Shown here piece by piece: positions 7,913 to 16,188 of a stretch of 64,000 bases of DNA. Numbering within the stretch: the first letter of the stretch is position 1; each line of letters opens with the position of its first letter. Source of the stretch: Isoptericola croceus (lineage in GTDB: Bacteria; Actinomycetota; Actinomycetes; Actinomycetales; Cellulomonadaceae); assembly GCF_029382255.1 (NCBI RefSeq), contig NZ_JARLLG010000003.1, forward strand, positions 186,001 to 250,000, given 5' to 3'. A program made the translations under genes and the position numbers. Below the pieces are notes generated by a model. It had not been told where the DNA came from and searched no databases. It worked only from the letters and a program-made list of their open reading frames with translations.

Positions 7913-8667
7913 GGCGCGAGACTCTCCGGGACCGGGTTCGCGACCCTCTGCCGGACCCACCGCCCCACCACCCGCGGGTCGCTCGCCATCGCCACGTGCC
8001 CGGCACCGGGGACCTCGCGCATCTCGCCACGGGGGGCTGCGTCCGCCAGGGTCCGGGCCCAGGGCCGTGAGCAGACGTGGTCGTGCTGTCCGCGAACCAC
8101 GAGCACGGGCCCCGGTAGGTTCGACACGGCGGCGCGGGTGTCGAAGGCGAACATCCGGGGCAGCACCGCGGAGTACCAGCGGGGGCCCGCGCGCAGGTAG
8201 TCGGACACCACCGCGGCGTTGGCGCGTGCCGGCTCGTGGAGGGTGTCCCGGGCCAGGCGCCACGCCTGCCGGGCGACAGACGCCCCCGACGGATCGACCA
8301 CGGGACCGATCAGCACGCCGCGTGGCACGACCTGCGGCGCCTCGTGCATCATCGCCGCCGCGACCTGCGCTCCCATCGAATGACCGACCACCACGGCAGA
8401 GCCGACGTCGCGGCGTTCGAGCTCTCGCAGCACGAGGCTCGCCATCTCCTCGACGGTCGGCACCCTGGAAGGCCGCGGGCTGCGGCCGAAGCCCGGCAGG
8501 TCCGGTGCGATCACGCGCCGGTCGGTCGCCAGCTCCGCGCCCAGCGGCCGGAAGTACCGCTCCGACACACCGATGCCGTGCACCAGGACCACGACCTCGG
8601 CCGCGCTGTCCCCTGCCTCGAACACCGCGAGCCGATCGGCCGCGCCGGCGGCCCGCCGCCTGGTCAG
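7909..8667 (-). CDS. Alpha/beta fold hydrolase, possible CTG start
   Basis: Classical alpha/beta hydrolase: VVVLVHGIGVSERYFRPLG oxyanion region, VVVGHSMGAQVAAAMM nucleophile elbow, LVVRGQHDHVCSRPW acid and PGAGHVAMASDP histidine. The coding similarity begins near LTRRRAAGAADRLAVFEAGD. No ATG, GTG or TTG lies in frame just before it. The nearest candidate is CTG 8667, which overlaps the TGA of a 30-codon ORF with an excellent ribosome site (8664-8756). Either translation re-initiates at CTG after that ORF, or the 5' end carries a frameshift. An internal GTG would remove the first strand. The family assignment is firm; the start is not. Confidence 0.75.
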   Translation of the reverse strand: MTRRRAAGAADRLAVFEAGDSAAEVVVLVHGIGVSERYFRPLGAELATDRRVIAPDLPGFGRSPRPSRVPTVEEMASLVLRELERRDVGSAVVVGHSMGAQVAAAMMHEAPQVVPRGVLIGPVVDPSGASVARQAWRLARDTLHEPARANAAVVSDYLRAGPRWYSAVLPRMFAFDTRAAVSNLPGPVLVVRGQHDHVCSRPWARTLADAAPRGEMREVPGAGHVAMASDPRVVGRWVRQRVANPVPESLAP

Positions 8668-8756
8668 GTGCCGGATCCTGCCTGCGAGGTCGCCGCCGTG
8701 CCGTGCTCGGTGAGCTCGGCGATGAACCGATGGAACACGGTCCCTCCTGTAGCCAT
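8664..8756 (-). CDS. 30-residue upstream ORF overlapping the hydrolase start
   Basis: ATG 8756 follows GGAGGAAGGACATCTC, the best ribosome site of this operon, yet the frame ends after 30 codons (MATGGTVFHRFIAELTEHGT plus ten more residues). Its TGA overlaps the candidate CTG of the hydrolase by three bases. It may be a coupling leader peptide, or the true N-terminus of the hydrolase separated by a one-base frameshift. No homologue is recognised. Confidence 0.4.
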   Translation of the reverse strand: MATGGTVFHRFIAELTEHGTAATSQAGSGT

Positions 8757-8942
8757 GAGATGTCCTTCCTCCACGGGATACCGGGGCAGTCGTCGGCGCC
8801 CTCGGCGCGGTGGCCCGCTGCGGGACCGTCCCTGCCACCGTGCCATCGTCGTGCTGGCTCGCAACCTCGCACCCGCCCAGGATCGCCGCGCTCGTCCGCA
8901 ACGGCTGAGCCTTGCGGTGGCGAGGCACGGCGGTCTGACGGC

Positions 8943-10019
8943 TCAGCCAGTCAGCGGGACCAGGGGTGGGACGAGGCAGGTGCTGGCTACGTCTACCCGT
9001 CGTCGCTCCTCGGCAGCAGCGACCACGCACTCCATGACGTCCAGGACATGCAGAGCCACCTCGGCCGACGCCCGGCCCGTTCTCCGGTCGCCGCTGCGCG
9101 CGACGTCCACGAGGCCGAACCCGCGCGCGGCGCCTGGGTAGCCGGCCCGGACCGGCACCGTCGTCCAGTCACCCTCCGTGGCTCGGACCTCCACGGCCCC
9201 GTCGAACGTGTTCGGATCGGGCACCACCATGGACCCTTCCTCGCCGTGCACCTCGATCGGCATCGCTCGGCTGGACGGAGCGTCAAAGCTCATCACCAGG
9301 GTGGACACGGTCCCCGACGCGTGCTCGACGAGCGCGGTGACATGCGTCGCCACCTCGACCGGGACCTCGGTGCCAGCCCGCGGTCCGCTGGCGATGGTCC
9401 GCACGTCCCGGGGCCGGCGCGCCACGGCCTGCACGGACTCGACGGGCCCGAGCAGGTGCACGAGCGCGGTGAGGTAGTACGGCCCCATGTCGAAGAGCGG
9501 CCCGCCCCCCGGGGCGTAGTAGAAGTCGGGGTGGGGGTGCCAGAGCTCGTGGCCGGCGCACGCCATCGTCGCTGTCGCGGCGACCGGTCGACCGATCGCC
9601 CCGGCCTCGAGGGCGGCGCGAGCCGTCTGGATCCCCGTGCCCAGGACGGTGTCCGGGGCGCTGCCGACGGCCAGCCCGGCGTCCGCCGCCGCGTCGAGGA
9701 CCTGGCGAGCGTCGGCAGTCGTGGCGCACAGCGGCTTCTCGTTGTAGACGGAGAATCCGCTCTCGAGTGCAGTCAGGGCGACCTCGGCGTGGGCGCCGGG
9801 CGTCGTGAGGTCGAGGACCCACTCGATCTCGTCGTCAGCCCACAGCTCGTCGAGGCTCACGGCCCGCAACGCGTGGGTGTCGGCTGCGTGCCGCGCGCGG
9901 GTCGGGTCGGCGTCGGCGACCGCCACGACCTCGAGGTCGGGGACCCGGCCGGCCGTCTCGAGGTACGCGGAGCTGATGACGCCGCAGCCCACGACGCCGA
10001 TCCTCAACGGGTCGCCCAT
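8943..10019 (-). CDS. Gfo/Idh/MocA family sugar oxidoreductase (ThuB-like)
   Basis: NAD(P)-dependent dehydrogenase of 358 residues. The N-terminal Rossmann fold has LRIGVVGCGVISSAYL (residues ~5-20) and the family signature YNEKPLCATT. The C-terminal alpha/beta domain includes GPLFDMGPYYLTALVHLLGP. ATG 10019 lies inside the end of the ThuA gene (16-bp overlap) behind GAGAGGGG. Pairing with ThuA recalls the ThuA/ThuB pair that oxidises trehalose-type disaccharides to 3-keto forms. The substrate here is inferred only from that pairing; inositol or other sugars remain possible. Confidence 0.85.
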   Translation of the reverse strand: MGDPLRIGVVGCGVISSAYLETAGRVPDLEVVAVADADPTRARHAADTHALRAVSLDELWADDEIEWVLDLTTPGAHAEVALTALESGFSVYNEKPLCATTADARQVLDAAADAGLAVGSAPDTVLGTGIQTARAALEAGAIGRPVAATATMACAGHELWHPHPDFYYAPGGGPLFDMGPYYLTALVHLLGPVESVQAVARRPRDVRTIASGPRAGTEVPVEVATHVTALVEHASGTVSTLVMSFDAPSSRAMPIEVHGEEGSMVVPDPNTFDGAVEVRATEGDWTTVPVRAGYPGAARGFGLVDVARSGDRRTGRASAEVALHVLDVMECVVAAAEERRRVDVASTCLVPPLVPLTG

Positions 10020-10690
10020 GCCATGCCCCTCTCGATGATCGTCCGCACGGTCGGGTGCCCGACCGTCTCGACGTCGTGTCCGGGGGTGACCACGCAGATT
10101 CGACCCGCCCCCCAGGTGCGCGTCCAGACCGCCGGACGCACCAGGGGGCGCGACCACGGCTCCCACACGGGCGCCTGCACGGTGGTCGTGGCGAGCACGT
10201 CGCACAGGTCGTCGGTCAGGACCCAGTACTGCTCGGTGGTCAGGTCGAACGAGTCGAGGCCCGCCACGACGGGGTGGTCCGCGGCGTCGGGCACGATGTC
10301 GACGGCATGCGGGACGTAGTTGTCCGCCGCCTCACCCACCCGCTCGTCGGGGTGCTTGCCGGGGTGCGCGGCGAACTGCCCCCCGACGAGCTGGAGGTAC
10401 TCCGCGTTGCTGCGGAACGAGTCCGCGATCCCGCCGTGCCAGCCGACCAGGCCCGTACCGGCGGCGACGGCCCGGCGCAGGCCCGCCACGGCGTCGCCGG
10501 AGATCTCTCCCATCGTGTAGCACTGCACCACGAGGTCGACGTCGGAGATCCGGCCCTCCGCATACACCTCCGGCGTGTCCTCCACCCGGACGGTGTGTCC
10601 CGCGGCCTCCAGGCCGGGGATGAAGAGCTCCGTGGTGGCGACGGGCGCGTGGCCGTCCCAACCGCCACGGACGACGAGCACGTTTCCCAT
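10004..10690 (-). CDS. ThuA-domain protein
   Basis: Protein of 228 residues, nearly all a single ThuA (class I glutamine-amidotransferase-like) domain. Key stretches are VLVVRGGWDGHAPVATTELF, VDLVVQCYTMGEIS, GLVGWHGGIADSF and YWVLTDD. ThuA acts with a Gfo/Idh/MocA partner in oxidising disaccharides such as trehalose; the partner is the next gene and overlaps it. A LacI-type operator palindrome and the LacI gene lie immediately upstream, so expression is probably sugar-induced. No ABC sugar transporter accompanies the pair, which is unusual. Confidence 0.85.
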   Translation of the reverse strand: MGNVLVVRGGWDGHAPVATTELFIPGLEAAGHTVRVEDTPEVYAEGRISDVDLVVQCYTMGEISGDAVAGLRRAVAAGTGLVGWHGGIADSFRSNAEYLQLVGGQFAAHPGKHPDERVGEAADNYVPHAVDIVPDAADHPVVAGLDSFDLTTEQYWVLTDDLCDVLATTTVQAPVWEPWSRPLVRPAVWTRTWGAGRICVVTPGHDVETVGHPTVRTIIERGMAWATR

Positions 10691-10719
10691 GTGCGCCTCC
10701 TTGAGCAGTGCGTGGGTCG

Positions 10720-10733
10720 AGAGATCGATCTCT
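10720..10733. promoter_or_regulatory. LacI-family operator palindrome
   Basis: AGAGATCGATCTCT is a perfect 14-bp palindrome with a central CG, the usual symmetry of LacI-family sites. It lies 30 bp before the ThuA start and 55 bp after the LacI gene, where a repressor would block the thuA promoter. Confidence 0.65.
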
Positions 10734-10788
10734 TGCCGATCAGGCTAGCCCTCGGAGCCGTCGATCAGCAACCGGCCTCGCGGTGCGA

Positions 10789-11805
10789 TCAGACCGACCG
10801 TCGCAGCGTGACCGACGTCGGGAGAAACTCGCGCCGTGGCGGCCCTTCCGGCATGCCGAGCATCTCCAGCACGAGCTCGGCGGCACGCTCACCCATCTCT
10901 CGCAGTGGCTGGCGCACGGTGGTCAGCGGCGGGGACGCCGTCTCGGCCACCACCGTGTCGTCGAAGCCGACCACGGAGACGTCGTGCGCCACCCGCAGCC
11001 CGGCGTCATGCAGCACCCGCAGCGCGCCCAGAGCCATGAGGTCGGACCCCGCGAAGAGCCCGTCGAGGTCCGGTCGCCGGCCCACGATCTCCCGCGCGGC
11101 CGCGGATCCTGACGCCAACGAGAAGTCACCGCTCGCGACGAGCGCCGGCTGGATCCCGCTGTCCTCCAGCTCGTCCTGGAAGCCCCGCAGGCGGTCGTCG
11201 GACGGCGCGTAGCCGGCCGGGCCCGCGATCGTCGCCAACCGCTGCCGCCCTGCCTCGAGCAGCACGCGCGCCGCCTGGCGTCCACCACCGTAGTTGTCGC
11301 AGTCGACGAGACTGAGCCTGGCATCCATCGCCGCCGTCGGGCGGCCGACGAAGACCATCGGCAGGTCGAGCTCGGCCAGCTCACGGAACAGGGGGAGGGA
11401 CTCACGCTGCAGGACCACGACCGCCGCGTCGACGTGGCCGGCGGAGAGGTATCCCACTAGCGGCTGGCGGTCACGTTCGTCGTCCAGGAGGAGCACGGGC
11501 TGCAGCGAACGCCCGAAGATCACCGACGACGCTCCCTGCAAGGGGGCACCGACGAAAGGGCTGCTCCCCCGGTCGAGCTCGCTGCTCGGCGCCACGAGCG
11601 CGACCGAACCTGTGGAACCGCTCCGCAGTGCGCGCGCTGCCGTGTTCGTGCGGTAGCCCAGCGCCCCAGCGGCGTCCAGCACCCGCCGCGCGAGGTCCGG
11701 ACGGACGGTCTCGACGCCGGCGAGCACCCGTGACGCCGTCGCGCGAGAAACCTCCGCAGCGCGGGCGACGTCCAGGAGCGTGGGGCGGGCGGGCTGCGTC
11801 GTCAC
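10789..11805 (-). CDS. LacI-family transcriptional regulator
   Basis: Repressor of 338 residues. The N-terminal helix-turn-helix is TLLDVARAAEVSRATASRVL (residues ~9-28), then a hinge with NTAARALRSGSTGSVAL, then a periplasmic-binding-protein-like sugar domain (AAVVVLQRESLPLF, GGGRQAARVLLEAGRQRLA, LFAGSDLMALGALRVLHDAG, VSVVGFDDTVVAETASPPLT). GTG 11805 was chosen because it places the HTH at the usual distance from the start; an upstream ATG at 11895 would add 30 atypical residues. It probably controls the ThuA/oxidoreductase pair through the palindrome at 10720. Confidence 0.88.
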   Translation of the reverse strand: MTTQPARPTLLDVARAAEVSRATASRVLAGVETVRPDLARRVLDAAGALGYRTNTAARALRSGSTGSVALVAPSSELDRGSSPFVGAPLQGASSVIFGRSLQPVLLLDDERDRQPLVGYLSAGHVDAAVVVLQRESLPLFRELAELDLPMVFVGRPTAAMDARLSLVDCDNYGGGRQAARVLLEAGRQRLATIAGPAGYAPSDDRLRGFQDELEDSGIQPALVASGDFSLASGSAAAREIVGRRPDLDGLFAGSDLMALGALRVLHDAGLRVAHDVSVVGFDDTVVAETASPPLTTVRQPLREMGERAAELVLEMLGMPEGPPRREFLPTSVTLRRSV

Positions 11806-11933
11806 CAGTGCATCGTCCCACCGCGCCAGGGCCCGTCCCACCGGGGTAGGCAACAGCGAGGGGCTTCGTGCCTCGGTGGAGGTATGCCGCCGCACGCCGC
11901 AGGAGGGGCAGAAGGCGTCCTGTGCTCCATTCC

Positions 11934-11990
11934 TTCATGCCCGTTCAACGGATACCCATGGATCAGCACGACAGGCTGCCCCGACCCGTG
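11934..11990 (-). pseudogene. Fragment of a chloroperoxidase-like alpha/beta hydrolase
   Basis: The minus strand reads HGSGQPVVLIHGYPLNGHE, the first strand and oxyanion motif of non-haem chloroperoxidase-like hydrolases (family pattern: HGSGxPVVLIHGYPL followed by SWE). No start, no nucleophile elbow and no C-terminal part are present; the frame continues into unrelated sequence. It is a deletion remnant of about 19 codons joined directly to a MerR-type promoter element (11984-12008). The other ~340 bp between the LacI and LuxR genes hold nothing else recognisable. Confidence 0.6.
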
Positions 11991-12008
11991 TGGTCGCAAC
12001 AGGGTCAA
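11984..12008 (-). promoter_or_regulatory. Truncated MerR-type operator fused to the hydrolase remnant
   Basis: On the minus strand TTGACC (12008-12003) is followed by CTGT, seven bases and ACACGG. This matches the left half of the site at 17894-17924 exactly, and six of eight bases of the shared right half-site. No -10 box follows; instead the sequence enters the hydrolase codons. A deletion between operator and coding region at shared CACGG would explain the join. Confidence 0.4.
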
Positions 12009-12043
12009 GGCTGTGTCGACTCGTCAGGCATCCCGCAGACAGC

Positions 12044-12067
12044 CGAACCGTCGAACCGTCGAACCGG
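12044..12067. repeat. Three tandem 8-bp repeats
   Basis: CGAACCGT at 12044 and 12052, then CGAACCGG at 12060. They lie upstream of the first LuxR regulator and just before a possible -10 element (GATAAT near 12083-12088). They might be regulator half-sites or simple slippage. Confidence 0.4.
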
Positions 12068-12147
12068 CGTCCGCGGTACCGGTGATAATGACTGTCGTAG
12101 GCACACAGTTCGACCGGGACCGTTCCGCGAGGAGAAGGAGACCGCCG

Positions 12148-14877
12148 TTGCTTCTAGGTCGGCACGGCGAGTGCCACCGGGTCGAGCAGCTGCTGGGCGA
12201 GGCGAAGGTCGGGCACAGCGGGGCGCTCGTGGTGCGCGGCGAGGCAGGCATCGGCAAGACGGCGCTCCTGGAACACCTGCGCACCAGAGCCGGCGAGCTC
12301 GGGTTCCGCATCGAGACGTCGACCGGCGCCGAGGCCGAGACGCAGTTCGCCTACGCGGGGCTGCACCAGCTGTGCGCTCCGCTGCTCGACCAGATGCCCG
12401 CGCTGCCGGAGCCCCAGCAGCTGGCACTCCGCGTCGCGCTGGGCCGCGACGCTGGCTCGGCGCCGGACAGGTTTCTCGTGGGCCTGGCTACCCTCGGGCT
12501 GCTCTCCGAGGCAGCCGAGAGGAACGGTCTGCTGTGTCTCGTCGACGACGCCCAGTGGCTCGACCAGGCCTCGACCGAGGTGCTCGCCTTCGTCGCGCGC
12601 CGGATCGGGGCCGAACGGCTGGCGATGGTGTTCGGCGTCCGCGACGACGGGACCGGAGGCAGGGTCTTCGCCGGCCTCCCGGAACTGCGTCTGAGCGGAC
12701 TCGGTGACACGGACGCCCGTCTGCTGCTGGACTCGGTCGTCCCAGTGCCCCTCGACGAGGAGGTGCGGGACCGGATCATCGCCGAAGCTCGCGGCAATCC
12801 GCTCGCCCTGCTGGAACTTCCCTCCCACACCTCGCCGGTCCGACTCGCGGGCGGGTTCCAGCAGCCTGATCTCTCGGATGTCTCCCGCCGCGTGCAGACG
12901 GAGTACCAGAACCGGGCGGACGGGCTTCCCGAAGAGAGCCGGATGTTGCTGCTCGTCGCCGCCGCCGAGCCGACCGGAGATCCCACCCTGCTCTGGCGAG
13001 CCGCCGCCCACGCCGGAATCTCTCCCGAGTCGGCGGCGCCCGCCGAGTCGGCAGGGCTGATCGAGATCGGCACCCGGGTGCGCTTCCGGCATCCCCTCGC
13101 CCGATCAGCGGTCTACCGTGCTGCGGGGCAGGCCGATCGTCGCCGCGCCCACGCGGCGCTGGCGGCAGTCACCGATCCGGCGTCCGAACCCGATCGCCGG
13201 GCCTGGCACGCGGCCCAGGCCACGTCCGGGTTCGACGAGCGGGTCGCCGCCGAGCTGGAACGATCGGCCACCCGAGCCAGGGCGCGCGGAGGGTACGCGG
13301 CCGCAGGAGCGTTCCTGCTGCGAGCGACGCAGCTGACGCCAAACCTGTCCGAACGGGCAGGGCGCGCACTCGAGGCCGCGCACGCCGTGTACGAGGCGGG
13401 TGCGTCAGACACGGCGCTCGACCTGCTCGCGACGGCCGATGTCGGCCCGCTCGACGACTTCCAGCGCGCACGCCTGGCCCTCCTGCGCGCGCAGATCTCC
13501 TTCCACCTGACCCGGCACCCGGACGTTCCGCAGATGCTCCTGGCGGCCGCCGGCGACATGGCCCCGTTCGATGCGGACCTCGCTCACGAAACGCATCTCC
13601 ACGCACTCGATGCAGCGCTCGTCATCGGCGGCCCGACCACGCACGACGTCGCCAGTGCGGCGCTCGCGGATGCCTCGCTCGAGCGCGCCGTCCGGCCGGT
13701 CGACCGACTGCTGGTCGCTCTCTCGACGACGATGATCCGGGGCTTCGCCGAGGGCGTTCCCCCGCTGCGAGACGCACTGCAGTCGCTGTGCGACGCCGCC
13801 CCGGTCACCGCTCAGGGCGAGCAGTATCGGTCATGGTTCTGGCTGGCAGCGCGCAGTGCCGTCGGCATCCTGGACGACGACCTCGCCCATCGACTCGCCG
13901 AGGCCAACGTCCGATCGGCGCGCGAGGCCGGCGCGCTCACCGGTCTCGCCAGTGCGCTCAACTTCCATGCCAACATCCTGGCGCTCGGGGGAGAGCTCAC
14001 TCGCGCCGGTGAGATGGCCGGGCAGTCGATCGCGATCTTGGAGTCCACCGGTGGGGTGCCGATGCGCCACGCCGAGACCATCGTCTCGGCGTGGCGGGGC
14101 GACGCTGCCACGGTGGCCAGGCTGCACGAGCTCACGCTGCGGAACCCGGGCAACCCACCGGACGGAGCGGAGGTCGGCCTCGCCGCATACGCGATGGCCG
14201 TGCTGCACAACGCCCTCGGCGAGTACGAGAAGGCGCAGCGGGCCGCAACGATCACGTGCGCGTGCGTCGCGCTGTCGCTGAGCAGCGTCGGGCTGGCCGA
14301 GCTGATCGAGGCGGCGACCCGCGCCGGCGATCCGCAGAGCGCCGCTCAGGCTCTCGAAGAGCTGAGCGATCGCGCGGACGAGTGCGATACGTCGTGGGCT
14401 CGCGGCGTGGAGGCGCGTTCGCGGGCGCTGACGATCGTCGGGCCGTCGGCCGAGCCGCACTATCGCGCCGCGATCGAGCATCTCGAGGCCACCCGAATGA
14501 CCGGCGAGGCAGCGCGGGCCCACCTCCTCTACGGGGAATGGCTGCGCCGCGAGGGCCGCCGCCAGCAAGCCCGAGAGGAGCTGCGGATCGCGCAAGATCT
14601 CCTCTCGCGCATCGGCGCGCACGCGTTCGCCGCACGGGCGGCGAACGAGCTCCGCGCGACGGGTGAGCACCCACGCAAGCGCACGACGCAGTCGACCGAT
14701 GAACTGACGGCTCAGGAGTTGCAGGTCGCGAGGCACGTAGCCACCGGCGCCAGCTCCCGCGAGGTGGGTGCGCAGCTGTTCCTGAGCCCGCGCACGATCG
14801 AAGCACACCTCCGCAGCATCTACCGCAAGCTCGGGATCACGTCCCGTCGCGAGCTGAGGGAGATCCCGCTGCCCTGA
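12148..14877 (+). CDS. LAL-type LuxR transcriptional regulator (copy 1)
   Basis: Large ATP-binding regulator of 909 residues. An N-terminal STAND-type ATPase carries Walker A GEAGIGKT (residues 31-38) and Walker B LVDDAQWLD (about 131-139). Helical repeat regions follow, and a C-terminal LuxR HTH lies at about 853-905 (LTAQELQVARHVATGASSRE, then LFLSPRTIEAHLRSIYRKLG). TTG 12148 is supported by AGGAGAAGGAG seven bases upstream and because the paralogue at 19063-21804 also starts just before LLGR. An upstream in-frame ATG at 12088 lacks a ribosome site. It likely activates neighbouring genes; the inducer is unknown. The two copies are similar along their whole length and bracket the MerR island. 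Confidence 0.87.
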   Translation: MLLGRHGECHRVEQLLGEAKVGHSGALVVRGEAGIGKTALLEHLRTRAGELGFRIETSTGAEAETQFAYAGLHQLCAPLLDQMPALPEPQQLALRVALGRDAGSAPDRFLVGLATLGLLSEAAERNGLLCLVDDAQWLDQASTEVLAFVARRIGAERLAMVFGVRDDGTGGRVFAGLPELRLSGLGDTDARLLLDSVVPVPLDEEVRDRIIAEARGNPLALLELPSHTSPVRLAGGFQQPDLSDVSRRVQTEYQNRADGLPEESRMLLLVAAAEPTGDPTLLWRAAAHAGISPESAAPAESAGLIEIGTRVRFRHPLARSAVYRAAGQADRRRAHAALAAVTDPASEPDRRAWHAAQATSGFDERVAAELERSATRARARGGYAAAGAFLLRATQLTPNLSERAGRALEAAHAVYEAGASDTALDLLATADVGPLDDFQRARLALLRAQISFHLTRHPDVPQMLLAAAGDMAPFDADLAHETHLHALDAALVIGGPTTHDVASAALADASLERAVRPVDRLLVALSTTMIRGFAEGVPPLRDALQSLCDAAPVTAQGEQYRSWFWLAARSAVGILDDDLAHRLAEANVRSAREAGALTGLASALNFHANILALGGELTRAGEMAGQSIAILESTGGVPMRHAETIVSAWRGDAATVARLHELTLRNPGNPPDGAEVGLAAYAMAVLHNALGEYEKAQRAATITCACVALSLSSVGLAELIEAATRAGDPQSAAQALEELSDRADECDTSWARGVEARSRALTIVGPSAEPHYRAAIEHLEATRMTGEAARAHLLYGEWLRREGRRQQAREELRIAQDLLSRIGAHAFAARAANELRATGEHPRKRTTQSTDELTAQELQVARHVATGASSREVGAQLFLSPRTIEAHLRSIYRKLGITSRRELREIPLP

Positions 14878-14878
14878 C

Positions 14879-14906
14879 GGCCCGGGCGCACTGGCACACC
14901 CGGGCC
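14879..14906 (+). terminator. Terminator hairpin after LuxR copy 1
   Basis: GGCCCGGG at 14879-14886 pairs perfectly with 14899-14906 around a 12-nt loop, beginning just after the stop codon. Flanking bases (GCTGCC and GGCAGC) extend the pairing. There is no T run. Confidence 0.6.
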
Positions 14907-14955
14907 ATCGGCAGCGTCAGCTCTGCGGCAAGCACGCCGTGCCGACGGAGGGGTC

Positions 14956-14986
14956 TTGACTCCGTTCCGAGAACAGGATGTGGACT
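14956..14986 (+). promoter_or_regulatory. MerR-type promoter (site A) before the DUF4260 gene
   Basis: TTGACT (14956-14961), a 19-bp spacer containing the dyad GTTC-CGA-GAAC, and TGGACT (14981-14986). The overlong spacer with a central dyad is the hallmark of MerR-activated promoters, and the opening TTGACTCCGT equals that of the classical mer promoter. The predicted transcript starts at about 14993, which is the ATG, implying a leaderless message. Confidence 0.65.
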
Positions 14987-14992
14987 GATGCC

Positions 14993-15391
14993 ATGAGACA
15001 GCGTACCTTCGACGACGAAGCCTTGGCCGTTCAGCGGGTCGAGAACGGCGCCATCGCGGTCGCCATCGTCATCGCCATCATCGCCATGGGACAGCCGTGG
15101 TGGTGGTTGGTCGCGGCCTTCCTCGTCTTCGACCTCTCCGCCATCGGGTATATGAGCGGCCCAAGCCTGGGGGCGCTGCTCTACAACGCCGTGCACAACT
15201 ACACCGGACCGGCGATCCTGCTGGTGGGGTACGCGGGCTTCGCCCTCGGCGGTCAGGACCTCCCCTGGCTCGCCCTGGCCGCCGCCTGCTGGGGTTTCCA
15301 TGTCGCCGTCGATCGAGCGCTCGGCTACGGACTCAAGCTGCACGACTTCGCGCACACCCACCTCGGTCGGATCGGGCGCGGCACGCGGTAG
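14993..15391 (+). CDS. DUF4260 membrane protein
   Basis: Small polytopic membrane protein of 132 residues with about four hydrophobic segments. Family features are VFDLSAIGYMSG, LLYNAVHNYTGPAILL and WGFHVAVDRALGYGLKL near the C-terminus. Function is unknown; DUF4260 genes often lie beside regulators in actinobacteria and proteobacteria. An in-frame ATG at 14978 was rejected because it sits inside the spacer of the MerR-type promoter; ATG 14993 coincides with the predicted transcript start. It is convergent with the MerR gene (stops two bases apart). Confidence 0.8.
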   Translation: MRQRTFDDEALAVQRVENGAIAVAIVIAIIAMGQPWWWLVAAFLVFDLSAIGYMSGPSLGALLYNAVHNYTGPAILLVGYAGFALGGQDLPWLALAAACWGFHVAVDRALGYGLKLHDFAHTHLGRIGRGTR

Positions 15392-15392
15392 G

Positions 15393-16172
15393 TCAGCCCA
15401 CGAGCGCAAGATCCCGCGGCTGAGGATCGTCATCCGGCGCATCGGATCCAGCCTGCAGCAGGTCATAGGCGAGTCGGCTCGCGCGGCCGAGCACGTCCAG
15501 CTGTGCCGGGTTGTACAGCGCGGCGATCGCTTCCGACATCGTCTGCTGTGCGACGCGTTCGCTTCGCGACAGGTGCTCGGTCGGATTCAGGAGCCAGGGG
15601 TACTCGACCAGGTTCCGCGCGAGGATCGGCGCGAGAAGCCGCACGAGGCGTTCACGGCTCGCCTCGTCGGCGTCCGGCGCGAGACCGTCGATCTGCGCGC
15701 CGACGCCGTCGGCTGTCACATCGACCTCCACCATGCGGCGCACGTCGGCCATCGCCTGCGCGTCGAAGAGCTGTGCGGAGATGTGCAAGATCGCATGGTC
15801 CGCTTCCGACAGTCGGGACGCCACCGGCTCGAACCCGGCCGGCGTATCGGCGGGTGCGTCCTCGCGCAGGATCGCGGCGATGTCGGCACGCGCGTGCTGG
15901 AGCCGCTCGATACCAGCCGCCAGCTCGGCATCCAGCTCCCGAAGCACCTCCTGACCGCCGCAGGCATTGATGTCGCCGATCTGCGCGAGCGGGAGACCCA
16001 GCTCGACGAGTCGCCGGACCCGGAGCAGCTGCACGAGGTGCCGCACCCCGTACTTCTTGTAGCCGTTGATCCCTCGCTCGGGCTCGTCGAGAAGCCCGAG
16101 GCGGTGGTAATGACGAACCGCGTTCACGGTCGTTGACGCCAGGTCCGCGATCTCGCTCGTGCTCCAGGCCAT
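15393..16172 (-). CDS. MerR-family transcriptional regulator
   Basis: Regulator of 259 residues. The winged HTH starts at residue 2 (WSTSEIADLASTTVNAVRHY, HRLGLLDEPER, NGYKKYGVRHLVQLLRVRRL) and is followed by the dimerisation coiled coil (ELDAELAAGIERLQHARADI). A ~150-residue C-terminal effector domain is not recognised. Only one cysteine is present, so a mercury- or copper-type metal site is unlikely; a small organic ligand is more plausible (inference). ATG 16172 follows GGAGGAGGAGACG; a 13-residue upstream extension is possible. It is preceded by a small ORF 16 bp upstream. Four MerR-type promoters lie within 6 kb, its probable targets. Confidence 0.88.
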   Translation of the reverse strand: MAWSTSEIADLASTTVNAVRHYHRLGLLDEPERGINGYKKYGVRHLVQLLRVRRLVELGLPLAQIGDINACGGQEVLRELDAELAAGIERLQHARADIAAILREDAPADTPAGFEPVASRLSEADHAILHISAQLFDAQAMADVRRMVEVDVTADGVGAQIDGLAPDADEASRERLVRLLAPILARNLVEYPWLLNPTEHLSRSERVAQQTMSEAIAALYNPAQLDVLGRASRLAYDLLQAGSDAPDDDPQPRDLALVG

Positions 16173-16188
16173 CGTCTCCTCCTCCGTG

